Assembly (NCBI RefSeq): GCF_002443255.2 | Contig: NW_019211455.1 | Location: 12,968,752-13,032,751, forward strand | DNA: 64,000 nt | Origin: Varroa destructor | Lineage: Eukaryota; Arthropoda; Arachnida; Mesostigmata; Varroidae | Reading direction: 5' to 3' | Shown here: positions 1 to 12,500 of the stretch, piece after piece | Layout: each line of letters starts with the position of its first letter | How positions within the stretch are numbered: position 1 is the stretch's first letter | The notes under the pieces: model-generated | Told to the model about the DNA's origin: nothing | What the model saw: the letters and a program-made list of their open reading frames with translations, nothing else | Database searches by the model: none | Translations under genes and position numbers: made by a program

Positions 1-1550
1 ACTAACTACCTTCTGTGTTCTTGCTGCAAAGAAAGCTTCGCCACTACAACTTTCTGCTTTTTACAGCGATCTATATTTCCATCTCATTGTTGGAAGCGTT
101 AAATCTCTGTGGAGTCATTTTCCGCGGCCATAGACAGAAAGTAGTAAAAAGCGCGTTCATATTCGGAAAGGGGTAAAGCGATCCGTTCTCGTCGATGCAC
201 TACTACTGGTCGGTTGCCCCAAGCGAACTTTCTTGGAGCAGGTTTCGTAACAAACACACGCCCAGTGATTCTTAATTTTATCGGATTGTATCAAGCTCAG
301 CGGGTTCAGTATACGCATTGGTAGAATGAAAAAAAAAAAGCAGACATAAAATAACATAGTGTACCGCATCGATAAATATAACACATGTATTTAAGTTTGT
401 TATTATTAATTGACATCCCGTTGTTATTTTCTGCTGTTTCAGGTAACGCACCTGCCTTGTTGTCGCAAGTGGATCTGACGCAAGCGTGCGTCAATGTTAA
501 AGGTTACGCAAATTACGCAATGGCAAAAGAGGCTAAATGTTCAAAGTAGTGTTTGACATATTGTATGACTTCCAAGCGAACAAATGTATGATTAAGCTTC
601 CAAAATCAAACATATGCTTCTAATTAACTTATCATTCAGAATTTTGTAACCCTTTTGTTCAGAAACTAGCTCTACATAGTAACCCTACGTAGTAAGGTTC
701 ACAATCCTATTCGAGCCACATCGTGGTATAATGCCTTGTGAATTTGACGGCCTTATCATTCAAAAGTTCGTCGTTGTACGCGGATATAGATCTTATAGTG
801 GTTCATTCCTCGACCTGTAACGTGTAGAAGAATATTCCTAACTTGTTTAGAGCGAAAGGTTTACTCATAGGTAACTAATTAAAGGATGGTATACGGGAAA
901 GGTGAAATAGTTATCACGGTAGCCATAAAAACATAGTATGTCGAAGGGGGTAGAACATCTCTACTTCTATCTAGTCGCAGCAGTCTAGTTGCTTGTTTAG
1001 CCATTAAAATGAAACCGTTAAGTATTCTTTTATTTTTTTTTTATTTTTTATGAATGAAAACATCGCCAGTATATGGTGATCTCTGTGATGATCGCTATAT
1101 CAGCGATGTCATGCACCGGTGACCAAGCTTCACAAAGAAATCGTGAACAAACGAGAACGTTTCGTCGATGGAACGTCTCGTTTCGATCATGGCTATTTGC
1201 ACTGTCATCTTTATGGTCTTATGTATGAACAGATGGATAAAAAACAATGGCTACATGCTGTGATTTATTTAGCCCGCTCACTTTAAATTCCCCTGATTGT
1301 GTCTATGTACCTTTTGAATAGCTTTCATTGTTAGTGTATCGCTGTCGTACTCGTCCTTGTCACGACGGTAACACAATGAATAACAAAGGTAGTTTTTGTA
1401 TGACCTCATAGTATTATAGGTATACAGTGGACATGCTTGTATTAGCAAATATCGTACGCATCGTTATGACGAACGTCATCGTACGGTAATGATCAGTGTT
1501 ACTGATACAAGGCAAACTAGAAATGCCCCTGTAGTACGACGACGAAAGCT
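1..1550. other. AT-rich sequence, no supported gene
   Basis: Only short chance-length frames. A pyrimidine tract ending TTTCTGCTGTTTCAG at about 427-441 is acceptor-like, but the frames after it close quickly. Confidence 0.5.
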
Positions 1551-1787
1551 CTATGAGAGCAAGTCAATAGAATAAAGAGAATCCTTGCCGATGATACAAG
1601 GATGCCGATGATTATATGAAGGTAACGTGAACTGTCGTATGGCGACGGCAAGCCGATGTTTGCCACCGGTGCTCAGCGGAACTTCATAATCATTCATGTT
1701 ATCCGTAGAAGTGGAATCATTCTTTGCCTTCTTTGCTGAAGACCGAAGGCAGCTTGTGTCAGTTTCAGTCAGATGAGACCCCATAAC
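1551..1787 (-). CDS. Candidate C-terminal exon, unknown protein
   Basis: The minus-strand frame is open from just after TAATTAG (a possible acceptor with a GTGCTAATG branch-like sequence ten bases upstream) through an ATG at 1,782 to TAG at 1,551. The product begins MGSHLTETDTSCLRSSAKK, then has a Ser/Thr/Asn-rich stretch and the basic segment STGGKHRLAVAIRQ. No domain or membrane segment is recognised. A possible internal donor is ACCG|GTGGCA. It could be the last exon of a gene lying upstream on the minus strand, or a chance frame; I do not recognise the family. Confidence 0.22.
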   Translation of the reverse strand, partial: VMGSHLTETDTSCLRSSAKKAKNDSTSTDNMNDYEVPLSTGGKHRLAVAIRQFTLPSYNHRHPCIIGKDSLYSIDLLS

Positions 1788-2100
1788 CGGAAACTAATTA
1801 CATTAGCACTAACGAATATATATAGAAGGAAACTGAGAAATCACCTTAACTAAACAAGGTAGCTCTCATCAGTACTTGAGCTGATGAATTTGGATGTGTC
1901 TAGTCTGCTGCCCCGTTTGAGGCAGAGAGAAGGTCTGACCACTTTTGTGTGAACTGAGTTCGAGGGCGACGGCATATGATTGCCAGTGTATCACAGTGTC
2001 TGGCTGTACCAAAGGCCGTCCAACATGGACGCAACACCACTGTATGGAACTGGAAATCACGTACGTGCTTTAATAGTTTTTTTTTTTATGGTTGTCGCAG

Positions 2101-2253
2101 GATTATGTGAGTCCCTTTCTTTTCGGCCGTGTGACAACATTTTGTCACTTTGGCATTCATGTCATTAAACAAAACGCAGAGCCCATCTACCGCTGTCATT
2201 TGAACTGTGGGATTTCTGTCTGGCATTTGCTTGGGTCGCGTGGGCTGAAGTAG
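2101..2253 (+). CDS. Candidate exon after a strong acceptor, unknown protein
   Basis: An uninterrupted T run followed by ATGGTTGTCGCAG ending at 2,100 makes a good plus-strand 3' splice site. The frame opening directly after it, DYVSPFLFGRVTTFCHFGIH, stays open for 50 codons to TAG at 2,251-2,253. It is rich in Cys, His and aromatic residues, with no motif I recognise. A donor-like GTACGT lies at 2,061, just upstream of the putative intron, but that intron would be only about 40 bases, so the two may not belong together. Splice signals of this quality also occur by chance in T-rich DNA. Confidence 0.18.
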   Translation, partial: DYVSPFLFGRVTTFCHFGIHVIKQNAEPIYRCHLNCGISVWHLLGSRGLK

Positions 2254-2448
2254 CTTCGGTCATTCTGACGGCCGCTACGCGGATGACGCAGCGGCCATGA
2301 CCGGCGAGAGCATTTAGCTGATGTTCTGGGCTTGCCTGGGTATCTGTGGGCTAAGTCAGCGCTGTGGACAATGGCGATCTTCTTCATCTAAATGACAAAT
2401 GCACTCGTACACTAGGCCGAAAAGAGAAGTCAGTATTACAATAGTGCG

Positions 2449-2473
2449 ATATATATATATATATATATATATA
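2449..2473. repeat. (AT)n microsatellite
   Basis: About twelve uninterrupted AT units in an AT-rich tract. Confidence 0.97.
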
Positions 2474-2774
2474 CATAAGTTTTTACGTTAGGTCAAAAAA
2501 GATTCTTCAAGACAGAACGTTAAGATCAAAACGTGTTGGAAAGCGGGGTCAACAAAATGACCAAAAGATGTTTGATCGGATAAAATAACGATGGTCAGAA
2601 GATAATGATGATCGAGCTATAAACGCTATTGTAAAAAACTGAAAAAAATAGTCAAAAATCGGATTCACTATTACAATAGACTGCAACATAATATCGTGTA
2701 TATGTGATGCAGATATATACAAAATGACCTCTTTATGTTTGAACTTTTCCGTCATTTGTTTAGATGGCCGACTC

Positions 2775-2864
2775 TAAGGACGAAACGAGGCGTACCTATG
2801 CCCGAATTCGGACCTAGACCATAACGTGTCGCTACGTTAATCACTAAACTATCACGGCAACATA
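2775..2864 (-). mobile_element. tRNA-like A-box/B-box segment, possible SINE head
   Basis: On the minus strand the stretch begins GCCGTGATAGTTTAGTGATT (2,861-2,842). This resembles a tRNA acceptor strand followed by a RNA polymerase III A box (TRGYNNARNNGG). About 37 bases downstream is GGTCCGAATTC, close to the B-box consensus GGTTCGANTCC. The spacing is shorter than in a functional tRNA, no T-arm closes with the B box, and the 3' acceptor strand is missing. A tRNA-derived SINE fragment or decayed tRNA pseudogene is the likeliest reading. No second copy was found in this window, so repeat status is unproven. Confidence 0.33.
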
Positions 2865-4850
2865 CACTCATCTAGTGATTTGTTACTGGTTCATAGTGAA
2901 ATTGCTCTCTGATTGACTTAACCGACACATTACACAATAATGTTTGAAGTAGTGCCTGAGGGCTTAAGTAGCGGAGCTAAAACAACACAGAAAGATAACT
3001 CGACCCTGATTAACTAGCGGCTTATCTTGGCCTCGTGTTCCATGACGAGCACACATCCTTGAAGGTACCAGAGCTTTACAGCCCTTTTTCTCTCAGCGGT
3101 TTAGCGGAATGGTACAAACATAGTGCGTTTGTTTGTGCGTAAAACAAGTTACATCCCAAACGTTAGTATTTTGTCTTACCCCTGAACGACCGACACCATC
3201 ATCAACTAACACAGATCACACATTCTCTTAACTATGATTCATTACCTGGTCTGTCTAGCACAAAAGAAAATCTTTCTCTAACATTTTATCTAATTAAAAT
3301 GGAAACTGGAGAAGATACGATGCGAACGTACATATAGCGGCATAAAGATTTCATAACGCAAATACCTGTCGGATTTAGACAGGTTTTTTTACCCGCTAGA
3401 AGGCAACGTAACCGTTCCAGCCAAAAAATGCTCGACTGTCGATTTTATCAGTCTATACCTATAACAAGGTAGATACGTAGGATCTTGGTTATAACACCAC
3501 ACGTCGAGAGATCAACGCTAACAGAATCGATGGTGCTGAGATAAATAAGGCGAGCTCAGGTATAATTACCGGCTACGTTTTTTTCATTTGCGTATAGTCT
3601 CAGCCGTCCGAGTATTTTCTAAACATCCATCGAATTCATAAGGGTATAGTTGTGATGATGCGTCTCGTATTTTAACCGTGAAAGTAGCTTACTTCTTATG
3701 ACTTTAATGACAACCAATGAAGACCCAATTCTATACGCTGGAGCAGTTAGTCGCACATCTTCAGATAACGACAGAGCTGGAACCAATATGACCGAAATCA
3801 CACAAAGAATATACAAATACAAACAAACAATAAAATATATAAATGTTGCCATTTATATTAGCTTATGCATTATGTTTATCTATGCTCTGATCCACTATGA
3901 TTATATAGTGCTCGCTAACATGGTCCCATAGCAGATTATTTGGACTATAGAACCTAAGATTTATTTGCTGTTCTGTACAATTTTTAGCTGAACTTGACAG
4001 CTGAAGGTTAGATAATATGCTATTACAGGACTACCCCTTAAGCACTGTGAAGTGCTAACACACCGTATTGGACGTACCTTTGCAAAACTAGCGCCTTCCT
4101 TTCATTACCAGCTACCTACCTATAAGCTTCATTTTATCGCTATGTCGACGTCTGACACGTGTGAAGACAAACCGGACGGCAACGTAGTACGTTTGTCAAT
4201 GGAACCCAATCGATGGGCTGCTTTGGATGAAATTAGACTTGAAGTGTGACTATTCATAAATGTAACTGAGTGTTAGTATCAGTGGATAAGGATAATAAGG
4301 AGTACTTGTTCGAACACGAAGTAGTTGTGTAGTATAATATCTTAAGTAAACAATCAGTGAAGAGTCGAATCGATTGTATAACATTGTTTATAAAGTCTTA
4401 ATCAGAAGAAGGTAACAGACGCAACCCTGCATGAAATCATATGAATGTAGCGTTCAAAACGAGCGGTTTACCTCTACGCTTGGCATATAAACGTAGTGCA
4501 AGGTGCATTAGGGAAATGAGACGCGAAGTTCTTTCAGATCTCTACGCAAAGGATTGAATCAGGTCGCGCTATTTACCAAAAAACGTAATCATCCTTAAGA
4601 ATATCTCTTTTTTCAAAAATATCAATGCTGCAATCTGTTTATGCGGGGCGCTCATAGATCGCTCGGTGAGGCAATCCTTCCGCGTCGACTGAAAAATATC
4701 GTGTACTAGACTGAGCAACAGGTGTGAACGTCTACTATGTTAATTATCTTAGATTTAGCTACTGAAAAAAATGTGCATACTACCGGAACTATTTTCAGCG
4801 AACAGTTTTTATCGTCACAAACAAAAATCAGTCCACAATTAAAAAAACAC
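2865..4850. other. AT-rich intergenic or intronic sequence
   Basis: No recognisable gene. A 34-codon ATG frame at 4,142-4,249 (MSTSDTCEDKPDGNVVRLSM...) is protein-like but short and unsupported. Confidence 0.5.
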
Positions 4851-4857
4851 GTAAATT

Positions 4858-5154
4858 TCAGAAACACGTAAAAAGAGCACGAAACAAACATATATACACA
4901 AGCGATAGAACGAACGTGCCGTTGATTTGTATTCGCCAATCACTGTCGGAACACTGTGAAATGTGGAGAACGATGTCTGCGAGGCTTTTGATGACACTTC
5001 GATGTAGTTGTGTTTTTCTTGCTTTGTCTTTGACTATGGATTGTTTGGCTATGTTTGCCAGCTTTTTTTTTTCTAGTTTAGGTTTGAGAAAAGAAAAGAT
5101 TTGTCTCGTTTCGTTGTACCACATCTTTTTGACGACCCGCCTGTTTCGTACCAT
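4858..5154 (-). CDS. Candidate 98-codon frame, Lys-rich then hydrophobic
   Basis: This minus-strand frame runs from about 5,154 to TGA at 4,858. It has a basic middle (LEKKKLANIAKQSIVKDKAR), an amphipathic stretch LHRSVIKSLADIVLHISQC, and a hydrophobic C-terminus. I do not recognise a family. The overlapping plus-strand frame of 109 codons is hydrophobic and includes an AT-repeat-encoded run of alternating Ile and Tyr, so it is less credible. No convincing splice sites bracket the minus frame. It may be an exon fragment or chance. Confidence 0.17.
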   Translation of the reverse strand: MVRNRRVVKKMWYNETRQIFSFLKPKLEKKKLANIAKQSIVKDKARKTQLHRSVIKSLADIVLHISQCSDSDWRIQINGTFVLSLVYICLFRALFTCF

Positions 5155-5176
5155 GGAAAACTTCTCTTTTCACTGG

Positions 5177-5202
5177 ATATATATATATATATATATATAT
5201 AT
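5177..5202. repeat. (AT)n microsatellite
   Basis: Thirteen AT units; a second AT tract begins 48 bases downstream. Confidence 0.97.
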
Positions 5203-5245
5203 TATTCGTTGGTTTCGCGGTTTTCCACTTGCCGCGCGCTACTAG

Positions 5246-5249
<4 letters not shown>

Positions 5250-5282
<33 letters not shown>
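5250..5282. repeat. (AT)n microsatellite
   Basis: About sixteen AT units followed by ACACGTATGTG. Paired with the tract at 5,177-5,202. Confidence 0.97.
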
Positions 5283-5285
<3 letters not shown>

Positions 5286-8200
5286 GTATGTGTAATTGTG
5301 CACTTCTTAGCTCACATATATCTTCAGTTCCGTTCTCTGTCCGTGGGAGAAGAGCACTTGGCAGGCAAAAATAATAGGTCTATGAAATCTGTCTGTTAAC
5401 ACAACAAGGAGCGTTCGTGCGGCACGCAAGTGCAGTAAGAATCTGCACCGGCTCCGTCACCTCGCTTTGAACAAAAAAAAGGCACAACAGGTCGAGGGGT
5501 TTTCCATCGCCTGGAGAGACGGACTAGTCGGCGACGGTCCTGGCAACAAAATCTTGTAGAATTGTATTCTGCTGCAGAGCGCCGGCTTGTCAAGGGCTGT
5601 TACCAGAACAGAATGATTGGGCGTCGCCAAAGTGACAACTACAATTTCCTTCTGTGTCTAGTAGCCACAGGCTTCTGTTCCGTAAACGAAACAACCTTAA
5701 CAACAGGCTCTATCAGGTTATGGCGAGACGGACAAGACTAACACCTTTTGACAATGACTGTTGACCATCATTGTTATTGAGTCCCTACATCGATTCTCCA
5801 TAGTAAGCGCGTGACAACTTAGGCGTTGAGCATATTTAGTTATTAACATCGCGATCCAATTTCGAGTAGATATCGATTAATTTATAAATAGCGCACAGAT
5901 CGCCCTTACAAACATTATCATCGACTTGTTATTACACAACATGTGGAGCGGCTTGTGATATCGTACATTAAGGGACTAGCATAGTTTGTGTTTGTCTTGT
6001 TACACTAAATTGGCTTCGTCTCTATTCTTGGTCGTTTTCGGTAGCGCCAACCGTGGCGCTGCGGCGGCCGTAGCGGTCAGTCCTGCCGTTCTCCATGTGC
6101 GTAGTGCAAGCAGCCCCGCACCAGGAACAACACATGATCGCGATTTCTGCTACGTTCTTGCTAAGAATAGCAGTCGAGCTACGCTCGTCGCTGCTTCACT
6201 GTCGCCATATAGAGTCTATTAATGTTGCTTTGTGCTGCAAGCCGTTCAGAACGAAGAAGCTCAATTGAACCGAATTGAGCGGTATCGCCTTGCCTTCGCC
6301 TCGGGGATGATGGCCTTCTCAATATCCCGGACGGCGGCACAACACGGTACAGAATCGCCACTAGCAGATTCTGAGGATACCTTCGTCTTCACTGCTATCC
6401 GCCTTCGTTGGCTTGGCTGCTTTGCCAGCGGCCTGCACCATCGCTTTGATCTCCTAGGAACTAAGGCTTATATCATTTACCCCTCGTTTCTATCTCCTTG
6501 GCCGCTCCTGTTTCGCATCCTTCTTTGCTCCCTCGTATTCGCAGCATCCGAGCGAGCCCCTCCCCACTGCCACCAGCGACGATCGGCGTTCGGTATGGCG
6601 GTGTGAGTTCCACTCATGTGAGTTTCGCCATAGTTGTATAGCACATAGCCGCTGCTAGTGTGGCCTGATCTGGTAGCAGCAACAACACTTCGACCCACTC
6701 AACGCTACTGTCACAACTACAACAGCCGTCTTCGTCTCTAATGACGCGTGGAGATATGAGTCGTTCGCTGGCTGGCCGTATTCCACGCGATGAGAGAGAG
6801 GGACCCTTCCGTTGGGTTCTTTTAATAAGCCGGTTATAGCAGCTGTTCTGCGAGAGGAAACCGACTAGACAAGGGACACGCTGCAGCCTCGACGGCTGTT
6901 ACAACGAGAACTCCGGTCCATGCGTTCAGCGATAGCCCGGCCAACTAATCTAAGCGCAGAAACACACACATAGCATCGACACAAAACGACTCTTTCGTTC
7001 CTCCGATAAAATACTGCTTTTTCTTGGTGCGGTAGGTACAGAAAAAGGGGCAGTACTGCAGTTGGGATCGCTCCCTCCCAAGAAGAGAAGCGGAAAGGTG
7101 GGGGCTGTAGAACACTATGTGACCTGTATGCGGTAACGTATAGGTCGGATGAATTAATCGTTGTTGTCCTGTCGCAGAGCTGGCTTGAGAACTTCAGCGG
7201 CTGAACTAGTCAACAAGGGGACAAGGAGGTGATGTGGAATATGGAACATAAATGAGATTCGTATAATGCGTACTAGGGAAAACAACACATAGATGTTAAG
7301 TTGAGTCGCGTCATTTCCATGAATCCATCGCTCATACGGAGCCCCCGATTTGGAGTTAGAATGAGAGCGTGACATGTCAGATTTGTTACATGTTGAAATT
7401 CTAACAGTTGGTTGAGTTATGAAGCTACTGTTGCCAAAAGTGTCATCATCAGGATCGTGTGGGCGCCGACAATGTCCGAGGGAAACTACACACGATATTT
7501 CGGATAGTAATGCATGCGCATATTAAGCTCTGTTGGGAATGGCTGATCATAGCTCACACTCGAGCTCCAACGTACACAATACAGGTACTCTTGAATCTCG
7601 ACTGAATCCTCAGAGCTTACTATCGCAGTGTCCCACTGCACTCCAATTTTTTTTGGCCAGTCGTATATATCTATTCAGTAGCGTCGATTCGAAGCTATGA
7701 AAGCCCGGCTGTTTCCTGAGTGCGCAAGCACATTTCGCATATGTACAGGTATGTGTGTGCCTATACCGTGATAGTTCGTACAGGCGATACGCAGTTATCT
7801 CTTTAGCTTACCCAATAAACTTCACTAAGAATCGTTCAATTTTATGGCACTTGATTTTTACGATACGGCAAAATGGGTGATATTAAAAGCCGTAATTTAG
7901 CATAACAAGCCGTCGTTGTAACATTAAGGCCGGTTTGTAAGGGTTTGATGTTGCCTTTCACCTTCTGTATATCTTTTTCCCATTTTTGAACATTTGGATG
8001 ATACTTGAGAGACTGCATCACGAGCATGCTCCTGCCAAGTTAATAATTTCAGTGAAATTACACTATGTTTATTTATCTCTACTTTGTACGGCACTTCTGT
8101 TTTCTCGGAGTAGCAGTTAACGTCGAGTGACTAACCCACAAAGGACTGTGGCTGTTTCGTAAAGGCATGTCAGCTCCACTGTTCTTACATAACGGTATTG

Positions 8201-8846
8201 TCTATTGGCGTGGCTTTTGACAAGAACAAGTTGTACGACATTCTCCTGCACTATTTGGTGCCGCGTGTGTCAGGCTTGCCTCGACACATCGTTCTTCCGT
8301 GTTCGCCAGTTGGGAACCAGAAACTATAATGTAATACAGCTGCCGAAGCATGGCATGAAGGCACCGTGAAGTGAGATCGAAGGGCTTTTGCCGGCTGGGC
8401 GCCTTGTAAGCAGATTCCTCCTTTAAAGTCGTTCTCGTTGTTCGCTGTGCACTGCGTCAACAACAGCCTGGCGGCACCTTCCGCTACGACGTAGGGACTT
8501 GAATCTAAAGGAAGGAACAGTTGGAAGGAGAAAGACATGCGCGAGGTAGTTTATTCAATTTTTATGTTTTGGAGTAAAGCACGTCTAACACGCTTGGCAC
8601 CGGTTTTTCTCCTGCGGCTAAGAATCATCATGACAAAATGTATTTTAGTGGAACATGGATATAGTAGTTACTTCTGTTAGTTGTTGTTACTCTCGCTACC
8701 TTAACTGAACTTTTTTTTTTTTACTTCAATCTACATTTCTGATCTGATTTCTCCTTGCCACCGTAACTTACTACTGTTGTTGGCTTGGTTTTACATGACG
8801 CAGAACAGTATAGGCATGTATGTTTGATTTCCAACACAACAGTATA
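5283..8846. other. Moderately GC-rich tract without recognised gene
   Basis: Many overlapping frames of 60-124 codons on both strands, as expected from GC-richer composition with few stops. None shows a domain. Pyrimidine-rich runs at 6.0-6.6 kb are compatible with intron sequence. Confidence 0.45.
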
Positions 8847-9158
8847 TCAACAACTCAATGACACGGTATTTGAAATGTGTGCTTGTCTTTCATTACACGA
8901 AAAAGACTTCGCAAGCAGTGTTGTTGCCGTGATGCCAACTGATTTTGCATCGTTATAAAAATCAATTGGTGTTCCATTGATAATGCTACTACAGATACGT
9001 CTACTATTACTTGTTTTACGTTGCGGACTGTTTTGACTTGGGTGGAGCGACAATACTGATTCTTCCAAACAATTGACACTAACACTTCGAAACTTCATTC
9101 CTTTGGGAATTCTTGCCTGCTCGCCGATGGCCAGCTGATGTCTGGCAGATGTAGGTAG

Positions 9159-9174
9159 GACGACGACGACGACG
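9159..9174. repeat. Short (GAC)n trinucleotide repeat
   Basis: Five GAC units; on the minus strand it encodes a run of valines within the 225-codon frame there. Confidence 0.85.
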
Positions 9175-9524
9175 GTTCCTGTCTGCTTGCAGGACTCGAA
9201 GTGTTGTTGCTTGTATATGTATACGAATGTTTGAGTATTCCTACGTTTCTCTAATGTCCCGCCTTCCGCGAGTTCTTCCACAAGCCGTATTGCTTCAAAG
9301 CAAAACGGGAAATTTCTGACCGTGGTGGACCGCAGTGCTGCGGTCAGCGTGTGGGAGGCGGAAAACAGCCAGTTCCGGATTCCGTTTGTATCCTGACTGC
9401 ATAAACGCAGACAACCAGATAGGCTCGTACTGGCTTCGCCGCGAGGAGTTGGGGGCGGGCCAAACATTCCGAACATTCTGCGGTCAGCCCTTACCGCCGC
9501 TCGTGAGCAATGGAGCTGGGGCAA

Positions 9525-12500
9525 GACTCTTACGGAACTCCAGGTTGGAGGAGCAGCGGCTGCCTGCTCTTGTCACCCGCCAGGAGCAACGCGTATAGCC
9601 CAAGCAGAATGCCAAGGCTCCGGTAGCGCCTTTGTGTGCCGCACTGTAATGTCAAGCTATGGCCGTGGGCACGCTAAGTCAAGTCGAGTCTCGCTTCGAC
9701 ATTCGAATTCGGCATTTGAGACTTGGCTGAGGCCTCTTTGGCCCTGCCTGTTTCACTAAGGAACCTTACCGTTATTCCCGTAGGGAGCTGGTCGGCGTAT
9801 TGGGTTGAGAGTGTCAAGGGGGGCCAGAGCAACATCGCTTTACTCTAGTCGTATTTAAGCACGGATCGCTCGCTTCCTCTCTCTGCTACACATTGTGTTG
9901 CTAACCTACCATGCTGAATAGAGGCTTTGCTCATCTGACAGTCAGTGATGGCTTTAGAATCGGTTGGTGGCCAAGCAGCGGATGACACACTGAAAGTGAC
10001 GCCTGCGAAGTAAAGTATGCCTGAATTGACTTCATAGGCGCAGGAAGGTGGAAACAGTAGACGCACCAAAGGGACACGTCCTACAATGGCGACAATGCAC
10101 AGCGGCTATGAGACTGCTTTGTGACAAATAACGCAGTTGGCTATATAATCTAACTGAGAGCAGGGGACTGGCCGCTGACGGTGACCATCATGCATACAGG
10201 CTATTCATGAAAATAATATTCATATTCAATCTAATTTATGCAAGGCAAAAGCCAGCCTTTGTCGACGTCCGAGCAAAAAACTATCGTATTATGAGTGTCA
10301 CTGTCAATTTTTTTAAACGTATTTTTCAAAACTTCCGAAAAAGAGGGAGGATCTACTCAAAAGCAGACGGAGACGCTAGATCCCTTGCAGTCGAGGATTT
10401 GCCGCCTTGTGGGTGGCTGATTCGCCTCTTTAATGCGTTGATCTCTACCGTCTATTACCGCCTTAAGGTCCATGTCTCCATAGGTACAACCGTTCCTACC
10501 GTATTCTTTGCATTATAGCACTATTACTGCTGCATCTGTGAGTAGATCGTATTTCACGACAGCCTGGCAAATCTTCACATTATTCGAAGTGCTGGCGGTC
10601 GCTGCTTCACTCGTGTTCGTTTTCTTCATGTCTCTCCTCCATCTTGAATCACTGCTTTCCTACCAGTGAATCTGGCGCCTTAGGGATCACCATTATATAC
10701 GTTACGAGAGTTGCTGCAGTATGTGGCTAGGTTGGAAGTGACCGGGGTCGTGATAGTAACAACATTGAGCCTGTTCGCTTTTCTCGATCTGTCATCGCCT
10801 TACGACAAAGTCTTCTCGGTTCTCTTTCTGTTTCTGGCTTCAGTAGCCGTTTGCGCAGTCGTTTACGCGGACATACGCGCTCTGTTTTTCTTGTGAGCGC
10901 TTCCATAGAACAATTCGCTGTGGGTACATGGCTCGATCGCCTGATCGCTCCGTCTGAGCTTTCTCTGCTGTCGTTCGTGTCGCTTTTGCCGCCGGCTTTT
11001 CAGCCCGGTTCTGCCTGACCCGACTCCAGTCGCTCGACGGCTCGTTCGGATGGACAGGCAGTGGCAGTGGCGAAAACTGGCTCATTTTGCATCGTGTTTC
11101 CTTGGCTTCCTTCTTGGCCTGCCATGTTGACTTGAACTTACGGTCGTCACGGGTGAAGTAAGTTCCACTTTGGCAACAGTTACTGTTGCTATGATTGCTG
11201 GTGCATCTGAGGCAGGCATCAATGATCGTAGGGGGTGCTGCTTCGACCCCAGTGTCCGAAGAGCATATGTCATCGTATGCGCCTGTCACTCCGTTGTTTA
11301 GTCAGCCAGTCTGTATTTAGTCGACTTGAGGCTGCACGACACCGGTAATGCGCGGCCACTGCTAGCACATCCAGCAATCCCCTGCCACACGTTGTTGCTT
11401 CACGGTTCGCTGCTGTTTGCAACTATTGACGCTCGGTTGTGGGGAATACTCGGGAAATGTGAGAAGAGAGATTCGGTTGAAACAATGTTTGGGAGTGTTC
11501 GCCCATCTTTCTGTTTGTCTGTAGCGGAGAGGTCTGTTAGTTGCCACGAAAACGCCGCCGCTTTTACATCGAGTACCGTTCGCCTTTCGGTAGCAGAACT
11601 GCACATCACATTGCGTCGTATCCCTCAGAGAGACGGACACTGCACAAGCAGCGTCTATGCTATGTGGTTCCGTGGAGCAGCGACAGCAGTTGAGGCAAAC
11701 GGAAAGAATTGCTCAGACGAACGGCGAAACTCGGTGTTCAGTGGCAGCGGTTTCTGCCGGAGGCCCTAGAGAAGGGCAAGGGTCGTGGTGTTGAAGGAAC
11801 GAGTGCGGACACAACGGATGACTTTGTGCGAAAGAAGTTCCCGTTCAGTTTCTCTTTTGCGTACTCTTTCTGTTTCTTTCGCTAGGGTTTGTTTCGAATG
11901 GTGTGTCTGTGACTAGGACGCGCCAGACTGGGTTATCCGGCCCCTTTGTAGGTTCGCCACGGTCTGCCGGACCTCCGTCTTCGTCCCCGTCGCTGTTATC
12001 GCTGCTTCATCTCCTGCCGCCAACAGTGCCGCTCCAGTGTTTGGTTTCCACAGCTAATGCGATTGGGGCTTGGGCAAGATTTCATTCGTTTTGCTCCTTT
12101 TCTTTCTTTCCAGCCGTTGCCCGATGCCGCTCTCAGCGCCAATTGAATAGTTACCTCATCACTTTTCCAGTTCGTGCCGCTAGCTCCAACATCCTCAACT
12201 TCCACCGACAGCCTCATTTTCTTTGGTGCGTACCTACCTGTATGCGGGCTCAGTGCATGAAACCGATGCCATTTGTGGTTTGGGAGTACCGACTTCGGAG
12301 ATGGACGCTTCTATACGATTCCGAATCGACTAGGGCGGCTGCAGTGGGATTGTCTAACATATCTCACGCGATACTCGCATTTTCGTTCGCCCAAGAAGGC
12401 GCCGGAGAACAAAGAGCAAACGAATTGTCCTGTTGCCCCTGAGAATGGAAAAAGCGAAATTCAGGATCAGCGAGGGGAATGACTACCGCTACAGTTCGTT

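Noticed and set aside
5101..5295. Frames encoding runs of Tyr-Ile (also near 60.6 and 61.5 kb)
   Set aside because: They are translations of AT microsatellites.
8847..9524. Longest frame in the window (225 codons, minus)
   Set aside because: Low-complexity Val run from a GAC repeat, no domain, no start or splice support, and a GC-richer context in which such frames arise by chance.
11903..12442. 179-codon plus-strand frame, Ser/Pro/Leu-rich
   Set aside because: Pyrimidine-rich strand gives few stops; no domain recognised.
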